From contig OY728136.1 of NCBI GenBank assembly GCA_963277665.1, positions 1,981,020,576 to 1,981,084,575 of the forward strand: DNA of 64,000 bases, given 5' to 3'. Of this stretch, positions 11,423 to 23,608 are shown piece after piece (within the stretch, counting starts at the first letter, position 1; the number at the start of each line of letters is the position of its first letter). The notes beneath the pieces were generated by a model. That model worked only from the letters and a program-made list of their open reading frames with translations, did no database searches and was not told where the DNA came from. The translations under genes and the position numbers were made by a program. This DNA comes from Viscum album. Its lineage: Eukaryota; Streptophyta; Magnoliopsida; Santalales; Viscaceae.

Positions 11423-13600
11423 GTACATATAATTATATGAAAGGGAGTACATATGTAGTGGGTATGTATTGACATACCTAGTAGAAATTCTTATAAATGT
11501 TTTATTAAAATAAAATATAATGATAAATTTTTCATGTTAATTTGAACTTAAAATATAATATTCCCAATTACACATAAAAAAATAATGGTTTGAAAAAATA
11601 ACCAATTTTGAGGGTAATGTAATATATTTAAACAAAACATAAAATTATTTTGCATGATAATATAAGAAAACACCTAGGGGTCTTAAGTAATTGTAATCCT
11701 TGTATCCTCAGTCAAAATATATTCAACTGTTGATAGGATATGATACCAAAATTCCAATCATGCACCATTGTGGTCTCATAATGTTAAAAAACACGGAATC
11801 TAGTTGGATGAGAACAATCATATAGTAGTATGAGCCCATGGTAGGCTAACATATTTTACATCAACTAAAGATTTGGGACCCTTCACCTAGAATCGTTCAT
11901 GTACTAGAACCCCTACCATGTACCAAAGGTTTTTAAAAAAATTAATGGAAAAAAAACATTCAATATTATTCAATATCATTTAAACCAAACACATCCACTT
12001 CAAAATATCCACTACTTATAATTAAATGATCATAAATACATAACACTTTTCAAAATTATGAATAGTGATGAATTTTTAAGTCACATAATTTATAGTTATG
12101 TTTACTTTAAAATGATCAACCATGGATTTTTATTCAAAACAACAAAAAATAATCCTAATACATATTTATCTTTCCTTAAAAATGTTATAAACAGCCACAT
12201 TATTTTATAGAACACAACATTTTCCCAAATCATGTTTTTATTTCAAATTATTATTTTCATGTAAATTCTATTTTTATTAACCCAAAGTTCAATTTATTTT
12301 TAGAAAAATTATCCTTTATACATTTAATATAATATTCAAAACAAAATATTATTTCCTTACATATCATAGAAATCTACTCTGTTAAAATATAGAGTAATTT
12401 TTCAAAGAAATCATAGTATTCATTTCATCGAGCCGATTATAGGAATAAAAATATAAGATTATACTTATAAATATATAATATATAAAATTATAAATATATT
12501 AATATGAAAACAACATATAAATCATAGAAAAATTCATAAATTAGAAAATGATAATATACATGGTCATTTGACAATAAATCAATTAATTAAAATATTTCAA
12601 GAATAAATGTTTTTATGAATAATAGAAGAGGTAACGAACCACATATCTTTTAACATTGTGTAAATTAAAGGACTTTGAAATAATATTGTGTAATTATTCA
12701 ATAAAACAAAACAAACTATAATAGAACACAAAAATATTTTATTAGAATAATGGAAAATGTTATGTAGGGGATCAGGTGTTAATACAGTGTCTGGAAAATG
12801 ATTCTGTAATTCCTATACATGAAGAAATTTTTTTGTGTGGTAATTCTTGATCCCCTATTCCATATGAGGGGAAAATCTCTTCAAAAAATTGATATTTTTT
12901 CCAAATTATAGTGGAACCCCCAAATATAATCCCCTAAAATATAAAAAATATACATGAAGGATTATGGATAAAATAAAAGAGAATGTAAATAAGATTATCA
13001 GAGGAGAAACTGTCTACCTATACATGATATTCATTTGATGATTTATGTGCTGGTTGAAAAACATAATGTTGAGAAGATGATGTTCTTATAACACCAAATT
13101 ATGAAACTCATTCCATTAACTCACTTGATGAAAAATGTTCAAATATTATATAATCAAAAAAACCTAATGTAAATGTTTTGATAGGGGAATTAACATCTAA
13201 CCCATAATAATTATTACATTTACATGTTCCATAATTAGCCCAACTCCATGGGAGAAACACTATTACTTTTATTAAGGATAAATATGAAGAGGCTTAATAT
13301 AAGTATGTTAAAAATTGACTCCATCATTTTATTAATAGACAATTATAGCAATCGTAATAGGTTCTACCACATTATAATCTTCATGGTTTTCTCTCCACTT
13401 AGTAAAATCCACCTATAAAATTACTTAAAATCATTTGATACCAATGTATTTGTGAAATCCATGTGTTTTACTCTTATGTGGAGCTTTGATGATTCTTACA
13501 TTGACTATGTGAATATTAGTTTATTCTTACATTATTACAACATAGTCATACTTACATGATTCCAAATCATTGTTGACATATGATTTACTAATTACTAAAG
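11423..13600. other. AT-rich stretch, unassigned
   Basis: No gene is recognised. The first part (to about 12000) has the mixed composition of other nuclear repeats. The later part is extremely AT-rich and may belong to the variable middle of ycf1, whose 3' end lies downstream, but I cannot show it. It contains an inverted repeat at 12765-12857. Confidence 0.4.
12765..12857. repeat. Inverted repeat
   Basis: TAGGGGATCA at 12765-12774 is repeated as its exact complement at 12848-12857, with weaker pairing continuing inward. It could form a stem-loop or mark a short foldback element. Confidence 0.5.
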
Positions 13601-14049
13601 TAGCTTTGTTGAAACCCATATTTTGACTATAATTTTCAATAGAATAATCAAATTTTTATATGGTATAACACGCTCAATAAGTCATGAGTTTCAGTATTTG
13701 ACGTTTTTATTTGTAAGAAATAAAAAATTGCTAATCCATTATCCCAGATCCAATAAACATGGTATTTTTTCAAAAATCGTCCTACTCTATAAACAATATA
13801 AAAAGGAAACCTTGGGAAATACCAGTCAAATTACTTATTCTATATTTTTATGAAAATATTAACTAGAAAATACATTATCATTCAATGAAAATAAATATTT
13901 TTACAAATTTGAAAATAAAAATAAATAAAAAGAGTGGACCATACAAGATAATATATTACATATACAAAAACAACCAAAAAATAAATCCAAGTGTCATAGA
14001 GAAACATAATTTTTTTTCTTAAAAAAATATTTTATTTTTCAACTATGAT
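13601..14049 (+). other. AT-rich stretch, possibly ycf1 middle region
   Basis: An open stretch of 76 codons (13623-13853) is rich in Lys, Ile and Phe as in Ycf1. I cannot match it to a specific part of that protein, and ycf1 diverges fast. Confidence 0.3.
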
Positions 14050-14715
14050 GTAATGAACCTTTTAATCAAAAAATTATTAAAAATATTAAGGAATATTTTT
14101 TACTGTATAGACAAAAAATAAAAAATAGAAGGTTATATTCTCTATTCTAAGAGGATAAATTAGTCTATATATAATGATGAAGAGAGATATATCTCTTAGA
14201 GAATTGATCAATACTTGAATTTTTATTGTTGAAAAAAAACTATTTATTGGTAATAAAAATAGAAATTTTATTATGGCATCTCAAATTGTGGCTATTAAAT
14301 TAGTTTATAAGAGTAATAACCAAAAAACTAATCAAATATATGAAGAAAAATTAAATGTAGATTTATTTTTTAGATTGAGTAAAAAATATAAGAAAATTAT
14401 TTGAAAAAAATTACCCAAATTATATAGATTATATTTTTCATGGAAATATATTATCATCCAGACACTTTAGAGAATTTAGAATTATAATTTCTTTCTATTT
14501 GAAAAAGAATATGAATATGAACAATATAGAAAATTTTGATACCTTTATTGTGAAAAAACTATTTTGGTCGAAAATATGCAAATCTATTAAAATTAAAAAA
14601 CAATTATTTGACCCAATTATAGATTTAAAGATATTACTTGTGTGAACATATATTGGTTCGATACAAATAAAAATAGTCATTTCTGTATGTTATGAATATG
14701 CCACAACAAATAAAA
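14050..14715 (+). pseudogene. ycf1: ycf1 3' end (plastid-derived)
   Basis: Conceptual translation with shifted frames recalls the C-terminus of plastid Ycf1/Tic214, a subunit of the chloroplast inner-envelope import complex. It shows a stretch like KEYEYEQYRKI, then KTILVENICKSIKK, then a tyrosine-tryptophan-type motif with FDTN near 14650. Stops interrupt every frame. Position supports the call: rps15 follows in the same direction, as in plastomes. The 5' part of ycf1 lies separately at about 50050-52600 on the other strand. Confidence 0.7.
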
Positions 14716-14858
14716 ATTTTATTACCTTATATTTTTATTTATTGCAATCATTAATTTGTATATTTTTAATTGAATTAATTAATAATGATCTAAAAATTAA
14801 ATAATATTTTAATATTAAAAAAAATTAAAATAATGAGTAAAAATTATTAAATTATGAT

Positions 14859-15121
14859 ATTATAGTTAAAAATTTACTTTATTTAGTTATTTTTAACAAA
14901 GATAAAAAAGATTTTGTGAATTTCAAGTTTTCAATTTTACCAATATGATACGAAAACTTACTTCACAATTAGAATTTCACAGAGAAGACTATTTATCTCA
15001 GAGATGTCTGCTAAATTTTTTGGTAAAACATAAATAACTGATGGATTATTTTTTTGAAAATGTCGAAAGGAATGTAGATAATGTAAATTTAGTTAAATAT
15101 TCGAAATTTACAAAGTTGTAA
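14859..15121 (+). pseudogene. rps15: rps15 (plastid ribosomal protein S15), decayed
   Basis: 263 bases against about 270 for the normal gene. The central part (14930-15020) clearly encodes S15 segments like [20 protein letters not shown] and DYLSQR; the N-terminus and later part have stops. It lies between ycf1 and psaC on the same strand, which is its plastome position, but only about 620 bases separate it from psaC. In most plants ndhH, A, I, G and E fill that gap. Confidence 0.85.
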
Positions 15122-15736
15122 ATTTTATTTGAAGATTCATTATTAAATGTATTTTATGATTTTTGTGTATTTTTTCATTATTTTAATAATTATATATAAT
15201 AATGTGTCTAGTAAAAACTAGATAAGATACAACAAGATAAAACCCATAATAATATACTAATTCAAATGCACATGATTATTTTTTGATTTGTTATTTGTTT
15301 TATTTATTTGTTATAGTATAATAATAGAAAATAGGGTCTATTTTTTAATCTTTATGGTTCAAAGATGATAAAATTTTAAAATAATGGATAATTATTTTCC
15401 TATCATTATAAATATATATCATTAAATCCTATTTTGTTATTTTTATTACTACATTATAAATAACCAATCACTAAGAATTGTTCAGTTGTATTTATTTACT
15501 AAATTTAATTAAATAAAAATAAAAATAAATAAATATGATTCAACATATGATCTCTTTTTAAATAACTTATAAAAAATGTTTTTTTGGTATATTTGTGGTT
15601 ATAATTATCATGAGTCAATTTATAACTAAATTGATTCCAAATCACAAAGCATTGATTCATCTAGTATATCAATATTTTTATTTGAAAACATTTACTAGAT
15701 TAGAAGATTCAAATTTTATCTTTTTTTATAAACTCA
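15122..15736. other. rps15-psaC gap lacking ndh genes
   Basis: About 615 bases of AT-rich sequence. In a typical angiosperm plastome 4-5 kb with ndhH, ndhA, ndhI, ndhG and ndhE would be here. I find no trace of them. Confidence 0.6.
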
Positions 15737-15981
15737 ATGTCACATTTAGTTATGATTTATGATACACGTATTGGATGAACTCAATTTGTAAGAGCTTTCC
15801 CTACTGTTGTATTATAAATTATTCCTCAGGAAGGATGTAAAGTTAAAAAATAGCTTCTGATCCATGAACAGAGGACTATGTTGGTTGTAAGAGATGTGAA
15901 TCTGCCTGTCCAATAGATTTCTTTAGTATTCAAGTTTATTTATTGAATGAAACTACTCGAAGTGTGGGACTATATTATTGA
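15737..15981 (+). pseudogene. psaC: psaC (photosystem I iron-sulfur subunit), decayed
   Basis: 245 bases against 246 for the normal 81-codon gene, from ATG (15737) to TGA (15981). PsaC carries the two 4Fe-4S clusters FA and FB of photosystem I. The second half is well preserved and still shows CxxCxxxC...CP ([16 protein letters not shown], near 15880-15915) and the ETTRS(V)GL end. In the first half, cluster cysteines are lost by point changes (for example CIGC has become RIG-stop) and one base is missing. Confidence 0.93.
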
Positions 15982-16434
15982 TAATAATTACTCAATAAAT
16001 ACATTATTCCTTCTTTTTACCCACATACCATAACATTTCATATCAATTTGAATTTGGTTATCATCCATATCTAAACATGTTACTATATGTATAGAATATA
16101 ATAACATAAATATATTATTCAAAAATAATATTCTTTAGGTTATTCCTACTGGTATTTTTTAGGTCTTCATCAAATTCTTATTTGTTAAAAACAAAAAAAA
16201 TATAATTTTTAGAATCTTTTCGAGTGGATTTAAATACATTAAACTATTTATTAGGAATATATCATGAAAAAGAAATTAAATTACTTTTTTCTCTTATGTA
16301 TTTTTTCTATTTATTAAAATAAACCATAACTATTCATTCCAATTTCTAATATATTGACTTTAAAATAGCTTATCCAAATCAATAGAAAATCCGTGGAAGA
16401 AATACTTGATGACTCTCTTAAATTTTTACCGTCA
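15982..16434. other. psaC-ccsA gap lacking ndhD
   Basis: About 450 bases with no coding sequence that I recognise. The 1.5-kb ndhD gene normally sits here. Around 16036-16070 is a 35-base stretch that matches the region before trnI-CAU (37551-37585) at about 30 positions. Confidence 0.55.
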
Positions 16435-17250
16435 CTCTTTTTTGTGTGTGTAAATAAATTTTATTTATAATCAAATTAACTAAGGAAAAGGTTTCATTTT
16501 GGTCCCAATTCTAATATGATCCTCTTGTTTCATTTTCCCATACTGATCTAGATATAATACCTAAAGTTAAAAAAATGCAACCTATATGAATAAGATGATA
16601 ACTCCAATAATACAATTTTTGGATAAATTGATACCTGTAAAAATTATTAATGGAAAATCAATTCATTTTTATTTCTCAAAAATATAATGTATATTTACTA
16701 AAATAATTATTAAAAAAACAATACTTAACCTTTTTTGAAATGTAATCACTAAAAGTGCTACTGAAAATAATGATCCAAATAAAAGAGTTGCATTACCAAA
16801 ATGTATCATAATTATGTGCATCATTATATAATGGGACTTGATATCGTTTACTAATTTTATAGATTTATAATTTATTTAGGTTAAAATATATGAACTAGAA
16901 AAACCTTGGGTTAAAATAATACCTAGTTTGGTAATTTTTTTATAATCATTCATTTCTAAAAAAATAAAAATATGAATATGAAAAACTAAAAAACTCTAGG
17001 AAAGTAATATTAATGATTTAGATAAATCATTTACTAAGAAATTACTTGAACCAATCCAATGAGTTGTCAACAATCATATTATATAGAAAAAAGTAACAAG
17101 AATACCTCTTTTCGATGAATTATAGTGTTCTCCTTCATCGACAGAATAATTCATCAAATAAATTATAATTGGATTAGAAATAATATAAAAGGATATATAA
17201 TTTAATAACTGTTCAAATCAGAAAAAACAATCATATAAAAATAATAATTA
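16435..17250 (-). pseudogene. ccsA: ccsA (cytochrome c synthesis factor), decayed
   Basis: CcsA handles heme for attachment to c-type cytochromes in the thylakoid lumen. On the minus strand I can read the segment with LFGSLFSVALLVITFQKR (about 16730-16790). After it comes the tryptophan-rich heme-handling region, WENETRGSY(x)NWDQNET in place of the usual WANEAWGSYWNWDPKET, and then the YxHTR-like end near 16435-16460. Frameshifts and stops are frequent. The orientation opposite to psaC and the trnL-UAG neighbour match plastome order. The 5' end is uncertain. Confidence 0.85.
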
Positions 17251-17329
17251 TTTATGATTTTTTAAATGGTTCATCAATATTGAAAGTTTGTATTATTTCT
17301 ATTTTACCAATTATTTAAAAAATTGGCTA

Positions 17330-17409
17330 TGAATCCACCTAGACTTGATCCAAGACAATATAGAACTTATTCCAAAGAACAGTGTGTATACATATTTTAC
17401 CATAATAGC
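17330..17409 (-). pseudogene. trnL-UAG: trnL-UAG, decayed
   Basis: On the minus strand 80 bases follow plastid tRNA-Leu(UAG) almost position for position, including the long variable arm. Many C-to-T changes disrupt the acceptor and T stems. It lies next to ccsA as in plastomes. Confidence 0.85.
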
Positions 17410-18216
17410 TTTTAATAAAATAAGAAAATAAAATAAAGTAAAAAAGGGAAAAAATATTATGATCTTTTGTTACAGCATTTTTTTTTTTTTTTTGTATATA
17501 TAAAAAATCTATTGATGATATATTTTATCTGTTTATATATTATTTATATAATATAGTTTTTATATATTATAGTTTTTATATTATATATAGTGATGAAAAT
17601 TCCATTTTTCAAATAAGAATTATAAGTGGATCTTCAATGGGGAAATAATGATAATACCCATAAAAAACTATATACACCTAACTAGGATTATAATCATATG
17701 AATACTTCCATGGATTAAAAAATTTATTGAATTTTTAGTTGCAATCAATTTAGCTAATGAAAAATATTTTATCGACATTCTGTAGGCCTTTTTTCCAAAT
17801 AATTTTTTGAATAATTTTTTTTAAAACTAAAGTTCATTTTTTTGGTCTTTAATTATATTAATTATTGATTAAGACTATATAAAAGGATATTAAAGACATA
17901 TATTTAATTTCATATTCTTATATTCATAAATTAAGAAGTTAATATTTTATTATCTAGTATAAAATATTGATAAATCATCACAAACCTCCCTTTTATATTT
18001 ATAATCTATAGATTATTATATATTATTATTTTCAACTTCTATTAGTGAATATCTATTCTATATGGTTTATTAAGAAAGAACTAGTGACCAATTTCTTATT
18101 TTAGTTACCTCATTCAATAACAAGGAGGCTAATAAAAACAATTCTGGGAGTTAAGAAGTAAGACTCATATGGGTTGGGTTGAGAAATTCACTCTATTAGA
18201 TCCAACCTCCCGTTTT
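17410..18216. other. Small-single-copy end and IR border region
   Basis: AT-rich. I see no rpl32 or ndhF, which usually lie here. A T16 run is at about 17478-17493. From about 18025 the sequence aligns with 41183 onward, so the IR-derived duplicate starts at or slightly before that point. Confidence 0.5.
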
Positions 18217-18288
18217 TTCTCAGTAGATCAATGGTAGAGCATTCGACTGTTTACCAACTAGTCGTAGAGTTGAATACTACTTGAGGAG
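18217..18288 (+). pseudogene. trnN-GUU: trnN-GUU, copy 1, decayed
   Basis: 72 bases matching plastid tRNA-Asn. The anticodon loop still reads TGTTTACC-like and the T loop is damaged (GGTTCGAATCC has become GAGTTGAATAC). It cannot fold well. Confidence 0.9.
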
Positions 18289-18862
18289 ATTCTTGGATTC
18301 ATTCTTCAAGCAATACAAAAGAAACTAAACATATTTCTATGACTGTTAAGAGTATGTATTTGGAGTTCCATGTATTTCTTGATTTTGCATTCTATTTTTC
18401 ACTGACTCATATCAAATGTTGTGCAATTTGAGAATCTCTATACATCATGATGGTCAGAGAGAATCCTTTGTTCCATATTCCTTGGTGGGGGGGCTACAAC
18501 TAGTCCACAATTATAATAATTATTAGATGTACACTAGTGATGCGGTCATCGATTCGCCCAAGAGGCCACAGCGACCACGATAAAACATATGAATGATGAG
18601 GAAAATTTTATAGGTTGACTTTTTCGGAATTTTTTTAAAAAAAATCCTAGCTGATGAATTATAAGAAGCATAAAAAACAATCATATGATTGGACCATTTA
18701 TCACATACTATATGAAATGAATGATTCTCGATTTTGGATTCCCAAAAAATAATGAGCATGGAATAATATTTTCATAAAAGGGCCAAGTCCCATAGCTACT
18801 TTTTTGGGACCGCTATCCCGATCATGGTTTACTACCCCCGATAAGATTATTTTTTCTAGTTG
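18289..18862. other. trnN-trnR spacer, copy 1
   Basis: About 570 bases of plastid spacer, collinear with 41442-42021. Overlapping minus-strand open frames here are not conserved between the copies. Confidence 0.7.
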
Positions 18863-18936
18863 TGGGCGAGGGGGGATTTCAACCCCCGGCACCGTGGTTC
18901 ATTGCCACATGCTCTATTCCTCTGAGATAAAGGCCC
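18863..18936 (-). pseudogene. trnR-ACG: trnR-ACG, copy 1, decayed
   Basis: Reads on the minus strand as plastid tRNA-Arg(ACG). The T arm is nearly intact, but the anticodon ACG has been altered to AAT and the acceptor stem is mismatched. Confidence 0.88.
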
Positions 18937-19160
18937 CATCTCTACTGGGTCTGTTCCAGGTAGTACCCTCCCTCAATTCACCCCTTTCCTCTCCCCAGCC
19001 ATTTTCATTTCGGGTTAAGAATATATGTATAAACTATAAATAACAAAATAGTGTGTTGGTGAAGCAGTATAGGGGTTTTGAATTGGGTTTATAATAATAT
19101 GACATTCTTTTCATTTTATTGATTATATATAATATGAACAAGAGGTCAATATCTTTTCAG

Positions 19161-19285
19161 CATACTGGCGTCGAGCTATTTTTCAGTTGGACCTCCCCTA
19201 TAGAATCATCACCATAGTAGAGTTACCCCCCCCCAATGTTCGGGTTTGATTGGTGTGGTTCCTCTATTCCTAGGACATGAGAATA
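19161..19285 (-). pseudogene. rrn5: rrn5 (plastid 5S rRNA), copy 1, decayed
   Basis: 125 bases aligning to the whole plastid 5S gene (about 121). A run of nine C (19226-19234) has replaced the conserved segment before the TTCGGG motif, which copy 2 lacks as a C run. The pseudogene lies between trnR and rrn4.5 as in the plastid operon. Confidence 0.92.
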
Positions 19286-19498
19286 TCATGACTAGAATAA
19301 ATAAAAAAAATATAGGGTCATTTGTGAGGCCTCATATCTTATTGTTAACTGGGGGACATACTGCTACCCTGACCCTCCCCTCTCTATGCAAGTAAGGCGA
19401 AGAAGGGATTTTTGTTTTTTCATATTGTCAAAGGATTGAATGATGAAAAAAATAGAAGTTGGAAAGGGACTAATTGAATTGATGAGGTCATGAACAAG

Positions 19499-19602
19499 GT
19501 TCAAGTATATAGGTCTGTTAGGATGCCTCATCTTCATGCGTCACTGCAGTTCCACTTGACACCTATCATAGTGAAAAATGGCTTGTCTCTCCATGACATT
19601 AT
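19499..19602 (-). pseudogene. rrn4.5: rrn4.5 (plastid 4.5S rRNA), copy 1, decayed
   Basis: About 104 bases, full length. The conserved core TCTGTTAGGATGCCTCA is intact. The 4.5S RNA is the 3' fragment of the ancestral 23S RNA, so it appears next to rrn23. Confidence 0.92.
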
Positions 19603-19689
19603 CTAGAATTATAAAAACGTAAGTCACTCCATCCCTGTAGGGGAAGATAACATGTTGTTGTATCGACTATGATACAGGAGGGTCTAGCG

Positions 19690-22513
19690 AAGTAGGAATA
19701 GGGGAGCACTCGTCTTGGAGTGGTATTACCATATAAATATTTTTAGAAGTTATCCGCTCTTCACATGGCTACCCATCTTTCACAATGGGCATGATAACTG
19801 GTAAACCAGAGGTGCATCCTTCTCGGTCCTCTAGTACTATGGAATGCCCCCCCCCCCCGCATTGTCTAATTCTCATACCATATATGGTCTGATCTGTCAC
19901 ATAATGTTCTGAACCCATCTCATGTATTGATTTCATGGGCGAACAACATGACCCTGAGAACATACTACCACCCTAGGTGGAGAAGAGCCAACATCGAGGT
20001 GAAAACCTTCTTATCATTTTGATCTCTCTGAGAAGATCGGTTTGTTTTTCCTAGAGTAACTTTTATCCGTTTAGTGATAACCCTTCCACTAGGAACCATT
20101 GGATCCCTAAGTCTGACTTTCATACCTGCCTGACGGGTGGGTCTTGCAGTCAAGATCCCTTCTACTTTTGTACTTGATGTCCAATCTATCCAGCATGAGG
20201 AAACCTTTGTCACCTACAATACATTTTGGTAGGCCTTCACCCCATAGGAACTATCTTATTAAGACTGTCCCTTATCCTGTAGTTCCTAACACTGGGTAAG
20301 AATTCTATCTCTTCCAGAGTGGTATCTCACTGATAGCTTGGCCCCCCCAAAATATGGTCTTATTCTCTCTCCAGATAAGCTATACTAGAAAGACCTTAAC
20401 CCAATACAATGAAATAGTGAAGCTTAATAAGTTCTTTCTTTACAGGTACAGTAATTCTGCATCTTCATAGACATGTTTATTTCACTGAGCATCTCTCTGA
20501 GACAGTTCCCAAATCGTTCTGCCTTTCTTGAATGTTGGAACTTAATCGGTACAAAATTTTGTTACTGTAGGACTATTATAGTTATGAATCCCATTTACTG
20601 GGGATTCCTTCACTGAATCCCATATCATCAGGTCACACACTTCCTTTAAATTCTATCATTGGTCATGTTTCATCCCCCATACATGGTCTTATGACTTTGT
20701 GGAGACCTGCATTTTTGGTAAACAGTCACCTGAGCCAGATAATTATGACCTCATTTGTGAGGATTCACCCCTTATCACAATGTTATAGGGATATTTTTCC
20801 TAGTTCCCTAGAGAGAGTTTTCTCACACCCCTAAGTATTCTCTACCTACCAATCTGTGTCATTTTTGGGTATAGTTACCCTTTGGTTGAAGGTTGTTCGA
20901 GATTTTTGTGGGAGTATGGCCATGGATACTACAGCGCCATCGCGCTTGGTACACAAATATTGGCTCGTGGTATTTTCTCTACCCCTTAATTTTCTTTAAA
21001 TTGTAGGTTCAACAAGTTTCCATGAATTGATAACCATATTTTGACTAACTTAGCCTCTTCCATCCCTCGGGACCAACAAGGGGTAGTGCAAAAATATTCA
21101 TCTACTTTCTATCAACAAAACCTTGCATCCTGATTTTGGGCCCTAACTCACCATATGTTGAAAAAACATCTGGAGTAACCCTTTGATTTTAGAGTCATTG
21201 AATTCTCACCCTTATTTTCATTACTCAATTTGACATTCTCTCTTCCTCTTTTTCCACCACTGCTCGCATAGGTGTGTCACTCTAAGTCTAATACGGAATG
21301 CTCCTCTACCGATGCATTTTGACATCCCACAACTTTGGCAGATCACTTATCCTCATTCACATTCCTCATAAAAGTGATCAATAAATGATATATTATGAAC
21401 TCTTTCAAGGGTGGATTCTTCTAGGAAAACCTCATGGCTATCTCTACACCCCTACCTCCGTTATCACTGAGTGGTAATTTAAGGGCCTTATCTGGTGATC
21501 TGGGTTGTTTCCCTCTTGACGATGAATCTTATATCCCATCGTCTCACTGGTCAACCTTGAACCCTTTTATTTTTAGGTCATATCTTGTATTTAGAGTTTT
21601 CTTTGGTTTGGTACTGCTCTTGCAGTCCATGCCAAAATAGTGATTTACCCCAAGATGTCCAGTCAACTACTGTGCCTCAATGCATTTCGCAGTGAACCAG
21701 CTAGCTCTGGGTTCGAGTGGCATTTCACCCCTTACCACAACTCATCCGCTGATTCTTCCACATTATTCAATTTGGACCTACACTTAGTTTCACCCAATAT
21801 TCATCCCGGTCATGGATAGATCAATCATGTTCGGGTCCATAAGAAGTGATAATTTCCCCATAAAGACTCACTTTTGCTACGGCTCTAGTGGGTTACCTTA
21901 ACCAAGCCACATTTTATGAGTCATCAACTCATTCTTCAACAGGCATGCAGTTAGAGCCCCAGGCTCCTCCCGCTTCATGTGAGATTATGGTTTTATGTTC
22001 TATTTCACTCCCTAATGGGGGTTCTTTTCACCCTTCCCTCATGGTACTACTTCTCTATCAGTCACCAAGGAGTATATAGCCTTACAAGGTTTTCCTTTCC
22101 AATTCACATAGGATTCCACGTTCCCCATGATACTCGGGTTAGAGCATAATCAATTGATGATTTCGGCTATTGGACTCTCCCCATCTAGGGTGCATCACTC
22201 CACCGCTTCTCATAGAAGCACGCCACTGGTATATATTTCACATAACAATATTTGTATAGTCTAGGTTTCTCCTATTTTACTCACCACTACAAGTGGAATC
22301 ACCTTTTATTTCTCCACATCTAGGTACTAATATGTTTCAGTTCTTTAGTTTTTCTCTTTCCTACTCGTGGATTCTGCAAGTCAAAAGTTTGATCTATTCG
22401 GGAATCTCTAGATCCGTTCTTCTTTTCAAATCCTTGAATAATTTTGTCTCTTAATACATCCTTATTCGTCTATGGGTTCCTAGGTATCCACTATAATACA
22501 TTAAGCATTCAAA
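19690..22513 (-). pseudogene. rrn23: rrn23 (plastid 23S rRNA), copy 1, decayed
   Basis: About 2.8 kb, close to the normal 2.81 kb, on the minus strand. Recognisable parts include the sarcin-ricin-proximal 3' region (near 19790-19850), the ACCTAGG 5' region (near 22480) and much between. Decay is advanced, with runs of C at 19847-19858 (12) and 20342-20348 (7) where copy 2 has ordinary rRNA sequence. The RNA would be the large-subunit catalytic rRNA of plastid ribosomes; this copy is not functional. Protein-like frames inside it (for example 21434-21640) are chance. Confidence 0.93.
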
Positions 22514-22660
22514 CCTCTCCCTTCACATAGGAAGTATGCTATTATACCATACTGAGGTGCTACTAAATGAAATGAACATATCAACATCCATGAATAAGTC
22601 ATCATAGATCGAACCACCAAATCAAAAATTGTATCGCTTTGTAGCGGCTATGTTCACGAT

Positions 22661-23535
22661 TTAGAGATAAGAAAACTCGAACTATTGAAATCCTCCACAA
22701 GGTAAAAATCACCTCTCTGGCCCCTGACTGATTCCACATAGAGTCCAACAATAGAAAAAATCCCCCCCCCCACGCCCAAACATAGCTTACAACATTCAGT
22801 GTATTGTGCTCTCCAAAAAAATCTTCTATCCAAATCAATAATAAGGTTCAACGGAGTCGGAATATCATTGTAAATATTCTTGTGTTTCTTGAGGCCACCT
22901 ATAGGATAAATAGGAAGGGTTAGAATTCCCCCCATTTTTTCCACTTGACTATTTGGTATTATGAATTATGATTTTATGAGTGTGTGATTTTACATCTCTG
23001 ACCCTTGTAGACCAACTTGAGAGCAGACAAATGAGTTCTTATTGAAAAGGGTTCTATGGTCGGTATGTGACCCCAACAAATGATGAAGGCATCCTTGGGA
23101 TGCCCTCATAGTTACTATAGGGTGCAGATGAAAGCGTCCGCCCATGGTTTCTTTCATTTTTTCCACATTTTTTTAAAAGTGTTGAAGGTATATAGTGCAT
23201 CAAGTTGTTCACAAGGGACCACTTGATCCTCTTCCTTAGGGATCCCATTAACCATAGAAGAGCCGCCAACTCCATACCATCCATGTATGATAAATAATAC
23301 TATATCTGACTAACTGTCCATCCTACCTCAACGTTGTTCAGGATAGTCCCTCTCTTGGTCCCAGTAGAGTATTTTAGGGGAATGTTTCGGTCCATTCCCC
23401 ATGACTTAGAAAAATTGAACCACTGGTTCAGGTACATGATATAATCATTCATTACAGCATGGAGTTATACATCCAACCCATAAACACAACGACCCAATTT
23501 GAAGAGTGTAGCTCTACAAACAGAGCTTTACCACC
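22661..23535 (-). pseudogene. trnA-UGC: trnA-UGC with group II intron, copy 1, decayed
   Basis: The 3' exon lies at about 22661-22698 and the 5' exon at about 23497-23535, with roughly 800 bases of intron between, the usual size. A run of 14 C (23534-23547) adjoins the 5' exon, where the tRNA normally starts GGGG. A run of 10 C lies in the intron at 22762-22771. The exons carry several stem-breaking changes. Confidence 0.88.
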
Positions 23536-23608
23536 CCCCCCCCCCCCTCGATTAGTAGATAATTCATGAAACAATCATCAGATGATGCTTCTTCTTTACA
23601 AGGCATAG

